Shown here piece by piece: positions 32,541-42,760 of a stretch of 64,000 nt of DNA (positions are counted from its first letter, which is position 1; each line of letters begins with the position of its first letter). Origin of the DNA: Bacillus salipaludis (GTDB lineage: Bacteria; Bacillota; Bacilli; Bacillales_B; DSM-18226); assembly GCF_004358205.1 (NCBI RefSeq), contig NZ_SMYO01000001.1:248001-312000 (forward strand), given 5' to 3'. A program made the position numbers and the translations under genes. The notes under the pieces were generated by a model. It searched no databases, was not told where the DNA came from, and was given only the letters and a program-made list of their open reading frames with translations.

Positions 32541-33464
32541 TTAACTTACCTTTTCTGTATTCCCGGGCTGTCTAGGTCCAGTAAGCATTTTTGGATGGAC
32601 GATGCATTGGAAAGCATCATCGGGAGAAAGCTCTTGCATAGTAAACGACACAAGACCCTTTTCACAAAGGAAGCAATCACCGTTTTTCTCAATTAATATA
32701 GAGTCAGGTTTTACCGCCATAATCAGTTGATGCTCTTGTCCAACCACACGAAAAGGAATTATTCGAAGCTTGTTTTGCCATTCTGAAGGTAATTCTTCCT
32801 CTCCCATTAATAAAGTCTCAGAATTCGCTGCCATCCGCTTGATTGGTTCTGACATAACTTCCATTTGGTTTTTAATCGAGATAAACATAACGGGAAGCCT
32901 TGTTAAAGGATCATACACTTGATTTCCACTATCCACCAATCCTTTGAATGCATAGGTCTCAGAATTGATCGTAAGGTTAACACTAACAATTTGATCAAAC
33001 TGAATCTTCGTCATTTCCATCCCTTCCACATTCTTCTTTGAAAAATGCCAAGCAATCGGAAACCCGATAAAAACAAACAGCCAGCTGATCGGATCTCCAA
33101 ACCCCTTTAGTCCAGCAAGCAGGATGGACTCTGTTTGTAGAAAATAATGCGCCCCAATCAGTGCACCACCAATCAAAAACGTAGAAACATATAATGTCAT
33201 TAATGCCTTTATAAAATAGACCAGTCGCTTATATCCAAACGTGGCAAGAATCATCAATACCGAAAAGAGAAGTTTTGTAATCGGATGGTTTGAAAAGGCA
33301 TGTATGGGTGTGAACGATAATAAAATAATCAAGGAACCGATAAATCCACCAGATAACAACCTCCATAATCGAATCTTTCTCTTTAAAAAAATCGCTGTTA
33401 AATATAGGAGCAGAGTATCAAATAAAAGGTTTAGAGCCCAGATTACATCTAAATATACAATCAA
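32541..33464 (-). CDS. spoIIGA: Pro-sigma-E processing aspartic protease SpoIIGA
   Basis: The 307-residue membrane protease has five N-terminal transmembrane segments (residues 1-150). The C-terminal cytosolic domain carries the single-Asp active site in KGLVDSGNQVYDPLTRLP. It dimerises to resemble a retroviral-type aspartic protease and cleaves pro-SigE after the forespore signal SpoIIR. The start is a TTG (33464) seven to eight bases after GGGGG. It is followed by sigE. The length agrees with B. subtilis. Confidence 0.96.
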   Translation of the reverse strand: MIVYLDVIWALNLLFDTLLLYLTAIFLKRKIRLWRLLSGGFIGSLIILLSFTPIHAFSNHPITKLLFSVLMILATFGYKRLVYFIKALMTLYVSTFLIGGALIGAHYFLQTESILLAGLKGFGDPISWLFVFIGFPIAWHFSKKNVEGMEMTKIQFDQIVSVNLTINSETYAFKGLVDSGNQVYDPLTRLPVMFISIKNQMEVMSEPIKRMAANSETLLMGEEELPSEWQNKLRIIPFRVVGQEHQLIMAVKPDSILIEKNGDCFLCEKGLVSFTMQELSPDDAFQCIVHPKMLTGPRQPGNTEKVS

Positions 33465-33551
33465 ATAGCTTCCCCCTTCATTGATTCCCCCAAAAGAAAA
33501 CTAAACCTCTTTATATTTCTATTATTCTGTTTTTTATCTTGTTTAGGAAAA

Positions 33552-33639
33552 AGTATAACGCACATAGAGCGCTGAAGTGTGTCACTTTCTGTAAACAAAA
33601 AAGCAGAAATTTTCACTATATGTCAGAGATTTTGTCGTA
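33552..33639 (-). promoter_or_regulatory. Spo0A-activated spoIIG promoter with 22-bp spacer
   Basis: On the minus strand GTGACA (33585-33580) and TATACT (33557-33552) are separated by 22 bp, the same abnormal spacing known for the B. subtilis spoIIG promoter. A 0A-box-like TTTGTCGTA lies at 33631-33639, near -90 relative to the inferred start. This agrees with direct activation of sigma-A polymerase by phosphorylated Spo0A. Confidence 0.72.
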
Positions 33640-33655
33640 TTTTTCCAGTCATATA

Positions 33656-33695
33656 AAAAGAAAAGGCACGGTCCCTATGCAGGACCGTGCCTTTT
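33656..33695 (-). terminator. Terminator downstream of ftsZ
   Basis: A perfect 14-bp stem, AAAAGGCACGGTCC / GGACCGTGCCTTTT (33661-33674 and 33682-33695), has a 7-base loop and is followed by CTTTTT on the minus strand. It ends the ftsA-ftsZ transcript before the spoIIG promoter. Confidence 0.93.
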
Positions 33696-33708
33696 CTTTT
33701 AAAAAAAT

Positions 33709-34842
33709 CTATCTTCTACGATTCCGATTTCTTAAGAAAGTTGGAATATCTAAAGTTTCTTCTTGAGAATTATTTGTATTGCGTACCGGTTCTTGTGGTA
33801 CTTCTTCACGCTTTGGTTCTCTTTTAACGTTTCCAATTGGCGGTTTAGCCTGCCCAAATGAAGGGCGAGCCACTTTCGGCTGAATGACTTCCTCATTAAA
33901 TCCGGTAGCAATGACGGTTACGATAATCTCATCTTTTAGATTATCATTGATAACAGATCCGAAAATCATGTTTACTTCTTGGTCAGATGCTGTTGCAACA
34001 ATATCGGCTGCCTCTTGCACTTCGTACAAGCTCAAGTTTGAACCGCCGGTAATGTTCATCAATACACCTTGCGCCCCATCAATGGATGTTTCAAGTAATG
34101 GAGAACTAATTGCTTTCTTTGCAGCTTCAGCTGCACGATTCTCACCAGCTGCAATACCGATCCCCATTAATGCAGAGCCTTTATTCGACATAATCGTTTT
34201 TACGTCCGCAAAGTCCAGGTTAATCAATCCTGGAACCGCTATTAAGTCAGAAATACCCTGAACACCTTGACGAAGTACATTATCAGCCTCACGGAATGCT
34301 TCAAGCATAGGTGTGCTTTTATCAACAATTTCTAAAAGCCGGTCGTTTGGAATGACAATTAGGGTATCTACCGCTTCCTTCATCGAAGCAATTCCCCCGG
34401 ATGCCTGTGTAGAACGTTTTTTCCCTTCAAAGGTAAATGGACGTGTAACGACACCCACTGTTAATGCCCCAAGCTCACGAGCAATTTGTGCAATGACAGG
34501 CGCCGCTCCGGTACCTGTTCCGCCGCCCATGCCTGCGGTTACAAATACCATATCCGCCCCGCGTAAAGCTTCTTCTAATTGTTCTTTACTTTCTTCAGCA
34601 GCTTTTTTTCCTACTTCAGGATTAGCCCCAGCCCCAAGACCTCTGGTCAATTTACCGCCAATCTGCATTTTTACTTCTGCCTTTGAAAGATTTAAGGCCT
34701 GTGCATCTGTATTTACAGCAATAAATTCAACGCCTTGTACCCCATGTTCAATCATTCGGTTGACTGCGTTATTTCCGCCTCCGCCAACACCGATTACTTT
34801 TATTGTCGCAAGAGAATCTAAATTGGTATCGAACTCTAACAT
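33709..34842 (-). CDS. ftsZ: Cell division GTPase FtsZ
   Basis: The 377-residue tubulin homolog forms the Z-ring. The GTP-binding G-box [13 protein letters not shown] (about residue 105) and T7 synergy loop [11 protein letters not shown] are present. The N-terminus [21 protein letters not shown] is usual. The C-terminal conserved peptide ends [14 protein letters not shown], the segment that binds FtsA, SepF, ZapA and EzrA. The ATG at 34842 has GGAGG at eight bases; the open frame upstream (20 codons) is ignored. It follows ftsA with 40 bases and is ended by a strong terminator. Confidence 0.98.
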   Translation of the reverse strand: MLEFDTNLDSLATIKVIGVGGGGNNAVNRMIEHGVQGVEFIAVNTDAQALNLSKAEVKMQIGGKLTRGLGAGANPEVGKKAAEESKEQLEEALRGADMVFVTAGMGGGTGTGAAPVIAQIARELGALTVGVVTRPFTFEGKKRSTQASGGIASMKEAVDTLIVIPNDRLLEIVDKSTPMLEAFREADNVLRQGVQGISDLIAVPGLINLDFADVKTIMSNKGSALMGIGIAAGENRAAEAAKKAISSPLLETSIDGAQGVLMNITGGSNLSLYEVQEAADIVATASDQEVNMIFGSVINDNLKDEIIVTVIATGFNEEVIQPKVARPSFGQAKPPIGNVKREPKREEVPQEPVRNTNNSQEETLDIPTFLRNRNRRR

Positions 34843-34882
34843 GACAAATCCTCCTAATTCGTCGATTTTCCTTTTCGTATGC

Positions 34883-36172
34883 TTATTCGAAAAAGTAACC
34901 AAGGATTTTTTTAACTTTTGATGACATCTTTTCTTCTGGTTGCTTTTCTACCTTTGCTTTTGGCTGTTGTTGTTGTTGTTTTGGGACTTTCTTTTCGATC
35001 GGTTCCGAAACTGGCGATGGTGCAGCAACAGGACCCCCTGGTAATCTAGCATTCTTGTAAGCATATTTGATTAGACCAACCGCTGTTGTATATTGAGGCT
35101 CTCTTACTCCAATATAATCAGGTATAGCTATGCGAACTCTATTTTGCAATATCACCTGGGCAAGCTCCAGCACTCCTTGCATATTTGCGATTCCGCCGGT
35201 CAACACATACCCTCCAGGCAAATCATTAAAGCCTTTTCGTTTCATTTCATGTAAAATCAAGTCAAAAATTTCTTCTAATCTCGCTTCAATTATGTCAGAA
35301 ATTTCTAGTTGGTTGAATTGTTGATGCTGATCACTTCCGATTATCGGAACACTGAATACTTCATCCTCTGAAGCTTCATCATAGAAAGCATGTCCATGTT
35401 TAATCTTGATTTTTTCGGCATCCTCCGTAGAGGTGCATAAAACCTTTGAAAGATCATTTGTAATATGCTCTCCACCAACCGGCAAGACACTGGTTGATTT
35501 TAAATAACCCTGTTCAAAAACTGCCAGGGTGGTAGAACCGCCGCCAAGATCAATTAAGGCCACCCCAAGATTTTTTTCATCCTTTGATAAGGCAAATGAA
35601 CCCGCAGCAAGCGGCTGAAGGGTTATGTCAAGAATCTCCAAACCTGCCTTTTCAACACATCTGAGTGTATTATGCAAAATGGTTTTAGACCCTGTTATGA
35701 TGGTCCCTTCCATTTCTAAACGAACACCAATCATACCGCGCGGATCATTGATTTCATCAAGTCCATCAACGATAAATTGTTTGGAGACTACCCCGATGAT
35801 TTCTCTTTCAGGAGGAATGGAAACGACTTGGGCCGCGTCAATTACCCTTAGGACATCATCATTGGTAATTTCCCGATTCGGACTGGAAACGGCTACAACG
35901 CCATGGCATGGCTGCAACATGACATGATTCCCCGTTATTCCGACAATGACTTGTCTAATTTCCATTCCAATCATTCTTTCTGCCTGCTCTATCGCTCTCT
36001 TTATTGAATGAACGGTTTCGTCTATATCTACAATTGATCCTTTACGTAAACCTTCCGATTTTACATTACCAACACCAATTATATTTAATGAGTCATTGAC
36101 CATTTCACCAATGATAACTTTTACACTGGATGTACCGATGTCAAGACTAACATATATTTCATTGCTGTTCAT
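34883..36172 (-). CDS. ftsA: Cell division protein FtsA
   Basis: The 429-residue actin-like ATPase tethers FtsZ filaments to the membrane. The actin-type phosphate motif [16 protein letters not shown] is at the N-terminus, with [18 protein letters not shown] in subdomain 2A and [12 protein letters not shown] near residue 330. A glutamine-rich linker (QQQQQ near residue 400) leads to the C-terminal amphipathic helix [16 protein letters not shown] precedes the ATG. It is co-transcribed with ftsZ, and the sbp gene lies upstream. Confidence 0.97.
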   Translation of the reverse strand: MNSNEIYVSLDIGTSSVKVIIGEMVNDSLNIIGVGNVKSEGLRKGSIVDIDETVHSIKRAIEQAERMIGMEIRQVIVGITGNHVMLQPCHGVVAVSSPNREITNDDVLRVIDAAQVVSIPPEREIIGVVSKQFIVDGLDEINDPRGMIGVRLEMEGTIITGSKTILHNTLRCVEKAGLEILDITLQPLAAGSFALSKDEKNLGVALIDLGGGSTTLAVFEQGYLKSTSVLPVGGEHITNDLSKVLCTSTEDAEKIKIKHGHAFYDEASEDEVFSVPIIGSDQHQQFNQLEISDIIEARLEEIFDLILHEMKRKGFNDLPGGYVLTGGIANMQGVLELAQVILQNRVRIAIPDYIGVREPQYTTAVGLIKYAYKNARLPGGPVAAPSPVSEPIEKKVPKQQQQQPKAKVEKQPEEKMSSKVKKILGYFFE

Positions 36173-36257
36173 TCTTTGGCACCTCCTTTAGCATTCCTTC
36201 AGTCGAACAACAATTTTATTTTGTTCAAAAAAAGTTTCCTATACATATCTTATAAAA

Positions 36258-36286
36258 TTATTCGTCACAACTAAATGATTCCCTTT
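36258..36286 (-). promoter_or_regulatory. Candidate sigma-H-like promoter upstream of ftsA
   Basis: On the minus strand AAAGGGAAT (36286-36278) and GACGAATAA (36266-36258) are separated by 11 bp and resemble the sigma-H elements AGGAwWW and GAATww. B. subtilis ftsAZ has a sporulation-induced sigma-H promoter here. The match is partial, so the call is tentative. Confidence 0.3.
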
Positions 36287-36294
36287 AAAATTCA

Positions 36295-36657
36295 TCAATT
36301 TTTTTCTAATTTTTCTTTGCTAGATGACCATTTTGCTATTAAAATTCGTCGAATGACAGCAATATTTTGAAACAACCTGACTCCAAATGCAAACACTGCT
36401 GCTAAATACAAGTCTACACCAAGATGGACACCTAGAAAAGCTAAACTTGCTGCAAGGATGATATTAAAGAAAAAGCCGGAAACAAATACTTTTTCATCGT
36501 AAATATTTTGCAGATTTGCTCGAATTCCCCCAAACAATGTGTCCAGTGCAGCGAGCACAGCAATCGATAAATAATTTGCATATTCTTCGGGAATTCGAAT
36601 ATCAGTAAACAACCCGAGAACCGACCCAATGATTAATCCAAGTATGGGCAGCCACAT
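36295..36657 (-). CDS. sbp: Small basic protein Sbp (DUF1290)
   Basis: This 120-residue membrane protein has four hydrophobic segments and the conserved start WLPILGLIIGSVLGL followed by IPEEYANYLSIAVLAALDTL and GGIRANL. It is the DUF1290 protein that always precedes ftsA in Bacillaceae. B. subtilis Sbp is not essential, and no biochemical role is known. Its ATG overlaps the stop of the DUF881 gene upstream, so the genes are translated together. Reading from the sequence alone cannot define the function. Confidence 0.92.
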   Translation of the reverse strand: MWLPILGLIIGSVLGLFTDIRIPEEYANYLSIAVLAALDTLFGGIRANLQNIYDEKVFVSGFFFNIILAASLAFLGVHLGVDLYLAAVFAFGVRLFQNIAVIRRILIAKWSSSKEKLEKN

Positions 36658-37406
36658 TACTTATTGCCTCCTCCTTCATTTCCTTTAACCGGCTCCATAT
36701 AACGAATTCGAATTGGATTTTCATAGGAGGGAACCGTCACTTTTGTTTTAGGTGAAGATACAGTCAATCGCAAATTTTCAATGTAAAACTCCTCAATAGA
36801 CTTTGAAACCTTCATTCGATTATACAATTTTTCTGCAGTATCGATACTGTCTGCGACCACTTTTACCTCTATTGGCAAGCTTTTAATGGTATGTCCATCA
36901 ATTTTCGTTTGGGCATTAATATCACGAATAACGGTAGTATTAATCACTCTTTGTCCATCAATTGAGACATATTTTGCCTCATACATATTTAATTCATTTA
37001 GTAATCTTTGCAAAAGATCCGGAGAAACTTCTTGGGTTACAGATGCCCCTAATTCAATTTCCTCAAGCGCGGGTTCGATTTTCAAGGTAATTCCGGGGCC
37101 TGTTACCTTTGTTAACCCGGCTTCAACCTTTAACTCATTTAATGTATCTTTCAGTGCCTGCTCCTTACCCTTCTTTCGTTTCGACTCATATGCGGTCAAT
37201 TTTTCCTCATTTGAACGAATTTCACTTAAAAGAGTCGACTGCAATTCCTTTTCCTTTAACAAGGCCTCACGAATCTCCCATATATCTCGTGTATCACGAT
37301 CAACCGGTTTTTTTATCGTTTGAAATTGAATCGCAATCATAAAACCGATTATGGCAGTAATCAAGGTAAAGCTTAAGTTTTTCTTCGGTTTGTCCACCTT
37401 TTTCAC
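36657..37406 (-). CDS. ylxX: DUF881 family division-cluster protein YlxX
   Basis: The 249-residue protein has one N-terminal transmembrane helix (about 10-28), a coiled-coil linker to residue 90, and then the DUF881 domain with GPGITLKI, LLQRLLNELNMYEAKYVSID and RVINTTVIRDI. It is probably anchored with the domain outside. It is the second of two DUF881 paralogs in a row (the other at 37450-38160), as in B. subtilis ylxW-ylxX. The start is GTG (37406) with AAGG four bases before; a GTG at 37397 is an alternative. The role is unknown; the context implies division. Confidence 0.88.
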   Translation of the reverse strand: MKKVDKPKKNLSFTLITAIIGFMIAIQFQTIKKPVDRDTRDIWEIREALLKEKELQSTLLSEIRSNEEKLTAYESKRKKGKEQALKDTLNELKVEAGLTKVTGPGITLKIEPALEEIELGASVTQEVSPDLLQRLLNELNMYEAKYVSIDGQRVINTTVIRDINAQTKIDGHTIKSLPIEVKVVADSIDTAEKLYNRMKVSKSIEEFYIENLRLTVSSPKTKVTVPSYENPIRIRYMEPVKGNEGGGNK

Positions 37407-37449
37407 CTAACCTTTTAATATATTAAATTGTGGACATTGTTTTCATCTA

Positions 37450-38160
37450 CTAATTCCCTAAAATAGGATTTAGAGTTATTTCATTCTCTTGTTCAAGGCT
37501 AAAAACAATATTATCATTCACAAGCTGATCCTTTACCCCTCCGGTAAGATTTAATGCAGCAGTTAGAACATCGGGGTCTCCTATTGCCGTTATCATAAAA
37601 GGTGCCGGATGCTGCACACCATCAACAGTAATGACAGGACCATTGCAATTAATGTAGGAATGACTTGTCAGCCTTTGGCCATTGATGGCAATTGCCGCTG
37701 CACCTGAGATATATAATTCATTTATAACTTTAAACACATGGAATTCATGAACTAAATAATTATTAACATTGACCACTTTAGGGTTATAGGCACCATCCGC
37801 CAGAGTCACTTTGACCCCTCTGCCCTTTACCTTTACCTTTCCTAAAAACATCCGGTATTTCTCCGCATCTTCTGCAAGGTTGTAAAAGACCTGCGCTTCC
37901 TTCGAAAGGTCTTTTTCATTTTCAAAAACCATATTTTGCTTTTTTGCTAATTCCTTTTCAAGTTTTCTGTTTGATTCCTTTTGTGCATTCAACTGGTTCC
38001 TTAAATCAAGGGTTTTCTCCCATTGTTGGTCTGAAAGCCTCTTCGTATCACTCATGTGTTCTCTTTGAGTTAAATGATAGGAAAAGGCAATTAGATACCC
38101 AAGCACCAAACACACAAGGGACAAGATTACGTGATTACCCTTGACCTTTATCCTACCCAC
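37450..38160 (-). CDS. ylxW: DUF881 family division-cluster protein YlxW
   Basis: This 236-residue protein has one N-terminal transmembrane helix, a coiled coil (about 30-80) and the DUF881 domain with KVKVKGRGVKVTLADGAYNP, AIAINGQRLTSHSYINCNGP and VDGVQHPAPFMITAIGDP. The frame is open to 38187, but the only good Shine-Dalgarno, GGAGG inside the divIB end, is nine bases from a GTG at 38160, so I place the start there; it overlaps the divIB stop by 8 nt. It follows divIB. The function is not known. Confidence 0.87.
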   Translation of the reverse strand: MGRIKVKGNHVILSLVCLVLGYLIAFSYHLTQREHMSDTKRLSDQQWEKTLDLRNQLNAQKESNRKLEKELAKKQNMVFENEKDLSKEAQVFYNLAEDAEKYRMFLGKVKVKGRGVKVTLADGAYNPKVVNVNNYLVHEFHVFKVINELYISGAAAIAINGQRLTSHSYINCNGPVITVDGVQHPAPFMITAIGDPDVLTAALNLTGGVKDQLVNDNIVFSLEQENEITLNPILGN

Positions 38161-38926
38161 CTTTTTGTTCCTCCGTCTTTGTATCATATGCCTTGAAATA
38201 AGAGCCTACTTCTAAGTCAATCACCCCTTTTTTATTTGGGTCTAATTGGCTCACGATTGAAGGATAATGAACCATTTTTTCTGAAAAGCTTCTTAAGGTT
38301 GCACTCACTTCGAAACCATCATTCATAAATAAGGAGATATGATATTTGTCTGTTTTTTTCGGAGTATAGTGAATCTCAGATATGGAATTTACAATTTCAG
38401 CGGGAAGATTTTTTAGTTCATCAACCATTTCATTTAAGACAGTGCCTTCCTCGAAATCAAAAAGAATGGGAGAATTACTCGGAATTTCTTTAAACGATTT
38501 CTCCGTAAGTATTTTCCCATTTTCCATAACTGGATAATAGGAGCCTTCTTTTTTCAGGTAGGCAATTCGTTTATGCTCTTGGATGGTAATCATAATAGTG
38601 TTGGGCCATTGAATCTTAACTTTTACCTTGTTAACTTCTGAAAGTTCCTTTAATTTTTGAGAAATCTCCTTGCTCTTAACCTTCCAAATATTCGTATTTT
38701 TCGTGACCCCAGTTTTTTTGATAATTTCCTGACTGGAATATAAATCATTTCCTATCACAGTAATACGTTTAACATGGCTTAATGGTGATTGCATATAGGC
38801 GATAGCTGCAATGAATGTAAAAAAAAGAAGAAGCAGGAGAATAAGCCTTCTGTTTGCTTTTCGCCGTCTTTGCTCTTTTAACTTAGGTATTCTGTCCTCT
38901 AAAGCAACAATTTTACCTTTATCCAT
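38153..38926 (-). CDS. divIB: Cell division protein DivIB (FtsQ)
   Basis: The 257-residue bitopic protein forms the DivIB-DivIC-FtsL complex at the septum and helps regulate septal peptidoglycan synthesis. It has a basic cytosolic tail, one transmembrane helix (about 28-46), a POTRA domain starting VKRITVIGNDLYSSQEII, and the FtsQ/DivIB beta domain. A flexible tail ends EEQKGG. The ATG at 38926 is well placed after a Shine-Dalgarno region (GGGGGG). It lies between murB and ylxW in the standard order, with a small unresolved gap to murB. Confidence 0.95.
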   Translation of the reverse strand: MDKGKIVALEDRIPKLKEQRRRKANRRLILLLLLFFTFIAAIAYMQSPLSHVKRITVIGNDLYSSQEIIKKTGVTKNTNIWKVKSKEISQKLKELSEVNKVKVKIQWPNTIMITIQEHKRIAYLKKEGSYYPVMENGKILTEKSFKEIPSNSPILFDFEEGTVLNEMVDELKNLPAEIVNSISEIHYTPKKTDKYHISLFMNDGFEVSATLRSFSEKMVHYPSIVSQLDPNKKGVIDLEVGSYFKAYDTKTEEQKGG

Positions 38927-39155
38927 TCCTTTCCCCCCGTCAAAAGAACAACATTAAGCTTGTCCCCAAAAATAGCTTAAAAAATTTCCAATTTGCTTTT
39001 AAAGTGAAAACAACGGCACGAATAATCATGCCGTCATTCATTTTCTTCCGTTTTTTTATTTATGATTAGTAATTATATCACAATATTTGTCATTCGGACG
39101 AAAAATTAACGTTAGAAAAAAGCAATAAATTTTGGTATTTAACATATCACTTTTT

Positions 39156-40064
39156 CTATTTTCTGCCAATGATTTCTACTTCTGTTTCCATTTTAACTTC
39201 ATATAAGCTATAAATCGTGTCCTTTACATATTGTATTAAAGCAAGGACATCACCAGCTGTTGCATTTCCAGCATTGACAATAAAATTGCCATGCATTTCT
39301 GAGATTTTGGCCCCGCCTATGCTATGCCCCTTTAATCCAGCCACTTCGATTAACTTTCCGGCATAGTTTGGAAGAGGATTCCGAAAAATACTTCCCGCGC
39401 AAGGAAAATTCCATGGCTGTGTTTCTTTTCGGTAATCCTTATTTTTTTGCATCTGTGAAACAATGCTTGTTTTTTCTCCCGATTCAAGTTGGAAAACAGC
39501 CTCGACCACAATTCCCGGACGTTTCTTTTGTAGTACAGATGTTCGATAGGTAAATTCCATTTCTTCGTTTGAGAGCCATTCCATTGTTCCATTTTCGAAA
39601 AGAATGAGGGCTTTCGATAATATTTTACTAATGTCCGATCCATGTGCTCCTGCATTCATATAAACTGCCCCGCCGACAGAACCTGGAATTCCACTCGCAA
39701 ATTCAAGGCCTGTTAAACCCATTTTACTAATTTTTGTAGCTAAGCTTACAAGTGAATAGCCGCCGCCGACTCTAATTTCAGAATCCTTAACAGTAAGTTG
39801 ATCTAAGCCGGTACCTAGTTTAATTACCACACCTTCAATTCCCTTATCAGAAACTAAAAGATTGGAACCACGACCGATTGCCCTCCATGGGAATTGATGC
39901 TTACGGACTAATTCCATTACTTTTATTAAATTTTCAGTTGAAGAGGGTTCAATAAATAAATCGGCTGGACCGCCTATTTTGATGGTGGTATGGTTTGCTA
40001 GCAGTTCGTTTTGTTTTACTTTTCCAATGTCTAATTCCTTCAATTGTTTAATTATTTCGTTCAC
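39156..40064 (-). CDS. murB: UDP-N-acetylenolpyruvoylglucosamine reductase
   Basis: This 302-residue FAD enzyme reduces UDP-GlcNAc-enolpyruvate to UDP-MurNAc with NADPH. It is the type II MurB of Gram-positive bacteria. It shows [46 protein letters not shown], and the catalytic [10 protein letters not shown] and MHGNFIVN. The Shine-Dalgarno is modest. The gene lies between murG and divIB, as in B. subtilis, but 246 bp with a family A repeat separate it from murG. A small CGGCA/TGCCG hairpin 130 bp downstream may be a weak terminator. Confidence 0.96.
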   Translation of the reverse strand: MNEIIKQLKELDIGKVKQNELLANHTTIKIGGPADLFIEPSSTENLIKVMELVRKHQFPWRAIGRGSNLLVSDKGIEGVVIKLGTGLDQLTVKDSEIRVGGGYSLVSLATKISKMGLTGLEFASGIPGSVGGAVYMNAGAHGSDISKILSKALILFENGTMEWLSNEEMEFTYRTSVLQKKRPGIVVEAVFQLESGEKTSIVSQMQKNKDYRKETQPWNFPCAGSIFRNPLPNYAGKLIEVAGLKGHSIGGAKISEMHGNFIVNAGNATAGDVLALIQYVKDTIYSLYEVKMETEVEIIGRK

Positions 40065-40174
40065 TTAATCACCCTGACTTTCTAAACCTTTTTTATACAA
40101 TTTATGCTTAAAGTGAATTTGGGCTACCTTAGTTTTTCGTTTGTTAGTTTTTTTATTAGTTGTATAAACTCATT

Positions 40175-40290
40175 TACGCTCCAGGCTCTCGCTTTCCGTG
40201 GGCGTTCCGGGGAGCCTCCTCGGCCGTTGAAGCGCCTGTGGGGTCTCCCCAGTTCCGTACTCCGCCGCATGGGTCTCGTGCCTTCCGCTT
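40175..40290 (+). repeat. Dispersed intergenic repeat, family A, copy 4
   Basis: It starts ACGCTCCAGGCTCTCGCTTT, with the internal blocks CCGTGGGCGTTCCGGGGAGC and GGGGTCTCCCCAGTTCCGTA and the end GTGCCTTCCGCTTAAAT. The terminal heptamers seen in copy 3 have decayed here. It lies between murB and murG, antisense to both. Confidence 0.8.
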
Positions 40291-40310
40291 AAATTAATAA
40301 ACTATGGTAT

Positions 40311-41399
40311 CTAGCTCAAACTTTTTATTAAATCATAAAGTCTGTTGGCGGAATCTGGAACGCCGATTTTCTTCGCTTTGGCCTTCATGTCTTTCAGTTT
40401 TTCCTTGTTTAATAAAATTTGGTCAATGCTTCCAACGAGACTCTTGCTATTCAAATCTTTTTCTAGCAATATTTTTGCTGCACCATTTTCGCTCAATGAT
40501 CTTGCATTCTTTTCCTGATGATTATTGGTAACATATGGACTTGGGACAAGAATGCTTGGAATCCCAAGTGAAGTAAGCTCTGCTAACGTGGTAGCACCTG
40601 CCCTTGATACTACTAAATCAATTCCTGAGAGTACTTCGGGCATATTATGAATAAACGGCTTAATGATGACATTACTTGGATTACCGATTAACTCCACTTC
40701 TTTTTTTACATCCTCAAAATGCACATCACCGGTTATATACAAAACCTGATATGATTTACTGCCAAATTCAGATAATGCTTTTACAACCGCATCATTAATC
40801 GGTTTAGCACCACGGCTTCCGCCAAAAATAAGTACGGAAGGAGCGGTTGCACTTAAGCCGGCTGATAATCTTCCTTTCACCCCATCTTGGCCAATCACTT
40901 CTGATGCCCGGGGGTTGCCAGTAAAAACAACCTTATCTATAGGAAAATATTCTTTCGCTTCATGAAAGCAAATGGCAATTTTATTCACATAACGGCTTAG
41001 AAACTTATTGGTCAAACCTGGAACGCTGTTTTGTTCATGAATAATGGATGGAATCCCAAGTTTTGCGGCTGCATATACGACGGGACCACAAACATAGCCT
41101 CCCGTTCCAATCACAACGTCCGGTTTAAACTCTTTCAAGATTTTTTTGCTATCTCGTGTTCCTTTGAAGAATCGAAAAATTGTTTTAATATTTTCAAAGG
41201 AGATTTTTCTCCGAAACCCGGTAATATGAATTGGTTTAAAAGGAATTTTTTCTCTTGGGACAAGCTTGCTCTCTAAACCATTTTTCGTTCCTATGTATAA
41301 AAATTCCGCATCTTTTGTCTGTTTTTGAATTTCTCTTATAAGGGCAAGTGCAGGATAAATATGTCCTCCCGTTCCGCCTCCGCTGACAACTATCTTCAT
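40311..41399 (-). CDS. murG: UDP-GlcNAc:lipid I N-acetylglucosaminyltransferase MurG
   Basis: This 362-residue peripheral membrane enzyme converts lipid I to lipid II on the cytosolic face. The GT-B glycosyltransferase has [16 protein letters not shown] at the N-terminus and [10 protein letters not shown], with a C-terminal UDP-GlcNAc-binding motif [20 protein letters not shown] and NHQEKNA. The ATG at 41399 has GAGG-type sequence nearby. Two terminator hairpins lie upstream, after spoVE, so murG probably starts its own transcript. The length is standard. Confidence 0.96.
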   Translation of the reverse strand: MKIVVSGGGTGGHIYPALALIREIQKQTKDAEFLYIGTKNGLESKLVPREKIPFKPIHITGFRRKISFENIKTIFRFFKGTRDSKKILKEFKPDVVIGTGGYVCGPVVYAAAKLGIPSIIHEQNSVPGLTNKFLSRYVNKIAICFHEAKEYFPIDKVVFTGNPRASEVIGQDGVKGRLSAGLSATAPSVLIFGGSRGAKPINDAVVKALSEFGSKSYQVLYITGDVHFEDVKKEVELIGNPSNVIIKPFIHNMPEVLSGIDLVVSRAGATTLAELTSLGIPSILVPSPYVTNNHQEKNARSLSENGAAKILLEKDLNSKSLVGSIDQILLNKEKLKDMKAKAKKIGVPDSANRLYDLIKSLS

Positions 41400-41502
41400 A
41401 AATACACCTCATTAATAATTGCTGCCTACGTAATTACCTTCCTCATTCTACTATAAAAATCTATAAAATAAAGTAATTGATAAAAGAATGTTATGTAAAT
41501 GT

Positions 41503-41590
41503 AAAGAAAACTCGCCGATTGGCGAGCCGTCAGTTGAAGATAGGGGCTTAGTTGCCTTATAGTGAAAAATACCCTGTTATTAAAACAGGG
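41503..41590 (-). terminator. Two terminators between spoVE and murG
   Basis: On the minus strand the first stem, CCCTGTT / AACAGGG (41584-41590 and 41572-41578), is followed by TATTTTTC. The second, CTCGCC / GGCGAG (41521-41526 and 41511-41516), is followed by TTTTCTTT. Both are oriented to end the murE-spoVE transcript. Confidence 0.8.
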
Positions 41591-41597
41591 CATCTAA

Positions 41598-42698
41598 TTA
41601 ATATCTTGAATAACGGCTAATATTTAATAGAACACCAATAGCCATTAACATTAAGGTCAGCGATGACCCTCCATAGCTTAGGAATGGCAGTGTAATACCC
41701 GTAACCGGCATCAGTCCTGTGACTACACCGATATTGATCATAACTTGAATCGCAACCATTGCAATAATTCCAACAGCTAGGAAGCTTCCGTACAAGTCCG
41801 GAGCACCCAGTGCGATTCGAATCCCCCTCCAGAGGAGCAATGCAAACAGCAATAGGATAAATGAACCGCCGATAAATCCGAGCTCTTCAGAAAGAATCGC
41901 AAAGATAAAGTCTGTTTGCGGTTCCGGCAGGTAGAAAAACTTTTGCCGGCTTTGACCAAGACCCAATCCAAACAAACCACCCGGACCAATCGCAAGCAGC
42001 GATTGGATGATTTGAAAACCGCTTCCAAGTGGGTCAGACCAAGGATCAAGGAAAGAGGTAATCCGCTTAATACGATAAGGGGCCGAAGCAATCAACCCAA
42101 CGAATCCTGCAACCCCCAGCAGTCCTAAAAAAGTAAAGTGACTAATTCGGGCACCAGCAACAAAAATCATCACCACACAAGTTCCTATCATTACTGTCCC
42201 CGTCCCAAGATCGGGCTGGAGCATTATCATGGCAAAAGCAATAAATGCAAGTCCAAGTGAAGGGATAAGCCCTTTTTTGAAGGAAGTAATAAATTTCTGC
42301 CGTTCAGATAAGTACTTCGCTAAAAAGGAAATCATTGCCAGCTTCATGAATTCAGATGGCTGAATTGAAAATGCGCCTACGCCAATCCAGCTTCTTGAAC
42401 CATTTCGAACATTACCAATCCCAGGGATCAAAACAAGGACCAATAAAACAAAACAAACAATTACGATCGTTTTTGCCCATGTCCTCCAAGTCCAATAATT
42501 GATGTTCATAATGAAAAACATTGCAGCGATTCCTACCCCTGCAAATAGGGTTTGTCTTTTTGCAAAGAAGAAGGAATCATGAAATTTATATTCTGCCCAT
42601 ACAGCGCTGGCACTGTAAACCATTATCAGCCCAATGGCAAGAAGCGTGAAGGTTACAATCATCAAAATAAAATCAGGGGTTGTTCTCTTTGTCGGCAC
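41598..42698 (-). CDS. spoVE: SEDS-family stage V sporulation protein E
   Basis: The 366-residue polytopic protein of the SEDS (FtsW/RodA/SpoVE) family polymerises peptidoglycan with a class B PBP partner. Ten transmembrane helices are visible. MVYSASAVWAEYKFHDSFFF and IGVGAFSIQPSEFMKLAMI near the N-half, and GVVTGLMPVTGITLPFLSYG near the C-terminus, closely match B. subtilis SpoVE, which makes the spore cortex with SpoVD. The start is a GTG (42698) about nine bases from GAGG; a second GTG three bases upstream is possible. FtsW itself is expected elsewhere in the genome. Confidence 0.93.
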   Translation of the reverse strand: MPTKRTTPDFILMIVTFTLLAIGLIMVYSASAVWAEYKFHDSFFFAKRQTLFAGVGIAAMFFIMNINYWTWRTWAKTIVIVCFVLLVLVLIPGIGNVRNGSRSWIGVGAFSIQPSEFMKLAMISFLAKYLSERQKFITSFKKGLIPSLGLAFIAFAMIMLQPDLGTGTVMIGTCVVMIFVAGARISHFTFLGLLGVAGFVGLIASAPYRIKRITSFLDPWSDPLGSGFQIIQSLLAIGPGGLFGLGLGQSRQKFFYLPEPQTDFIFAILSEELGFIGGSFILLLFALLLWRGIRIALGAPDLYGSFLAVGIIAMVAIQVMINIGVVTGLMPVTGITLPFLSYGGSSLTLMLMAIGVLLNISRYSRY

Positions 42699-42760
42699 CA
42701 CTAAACACCTCAACTACCAGTTTTAGGGCTTATAGCGAACCTCGGTGGAGAACACTATGA

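Noticed and set aside
39012..39034. Hairpin ACGGCA / TGCCGT as a terminator of murB
   Set aside because: The stem is only six bp with a 10-base loop and the following TGTTTTC tract is weak, so I did not list it as a feature.
40104..40292. 62-codon plus-strand frame ending in GLVPSA
   Set aside because: It spans repeat A copy 4 and has no recognisable start signals.
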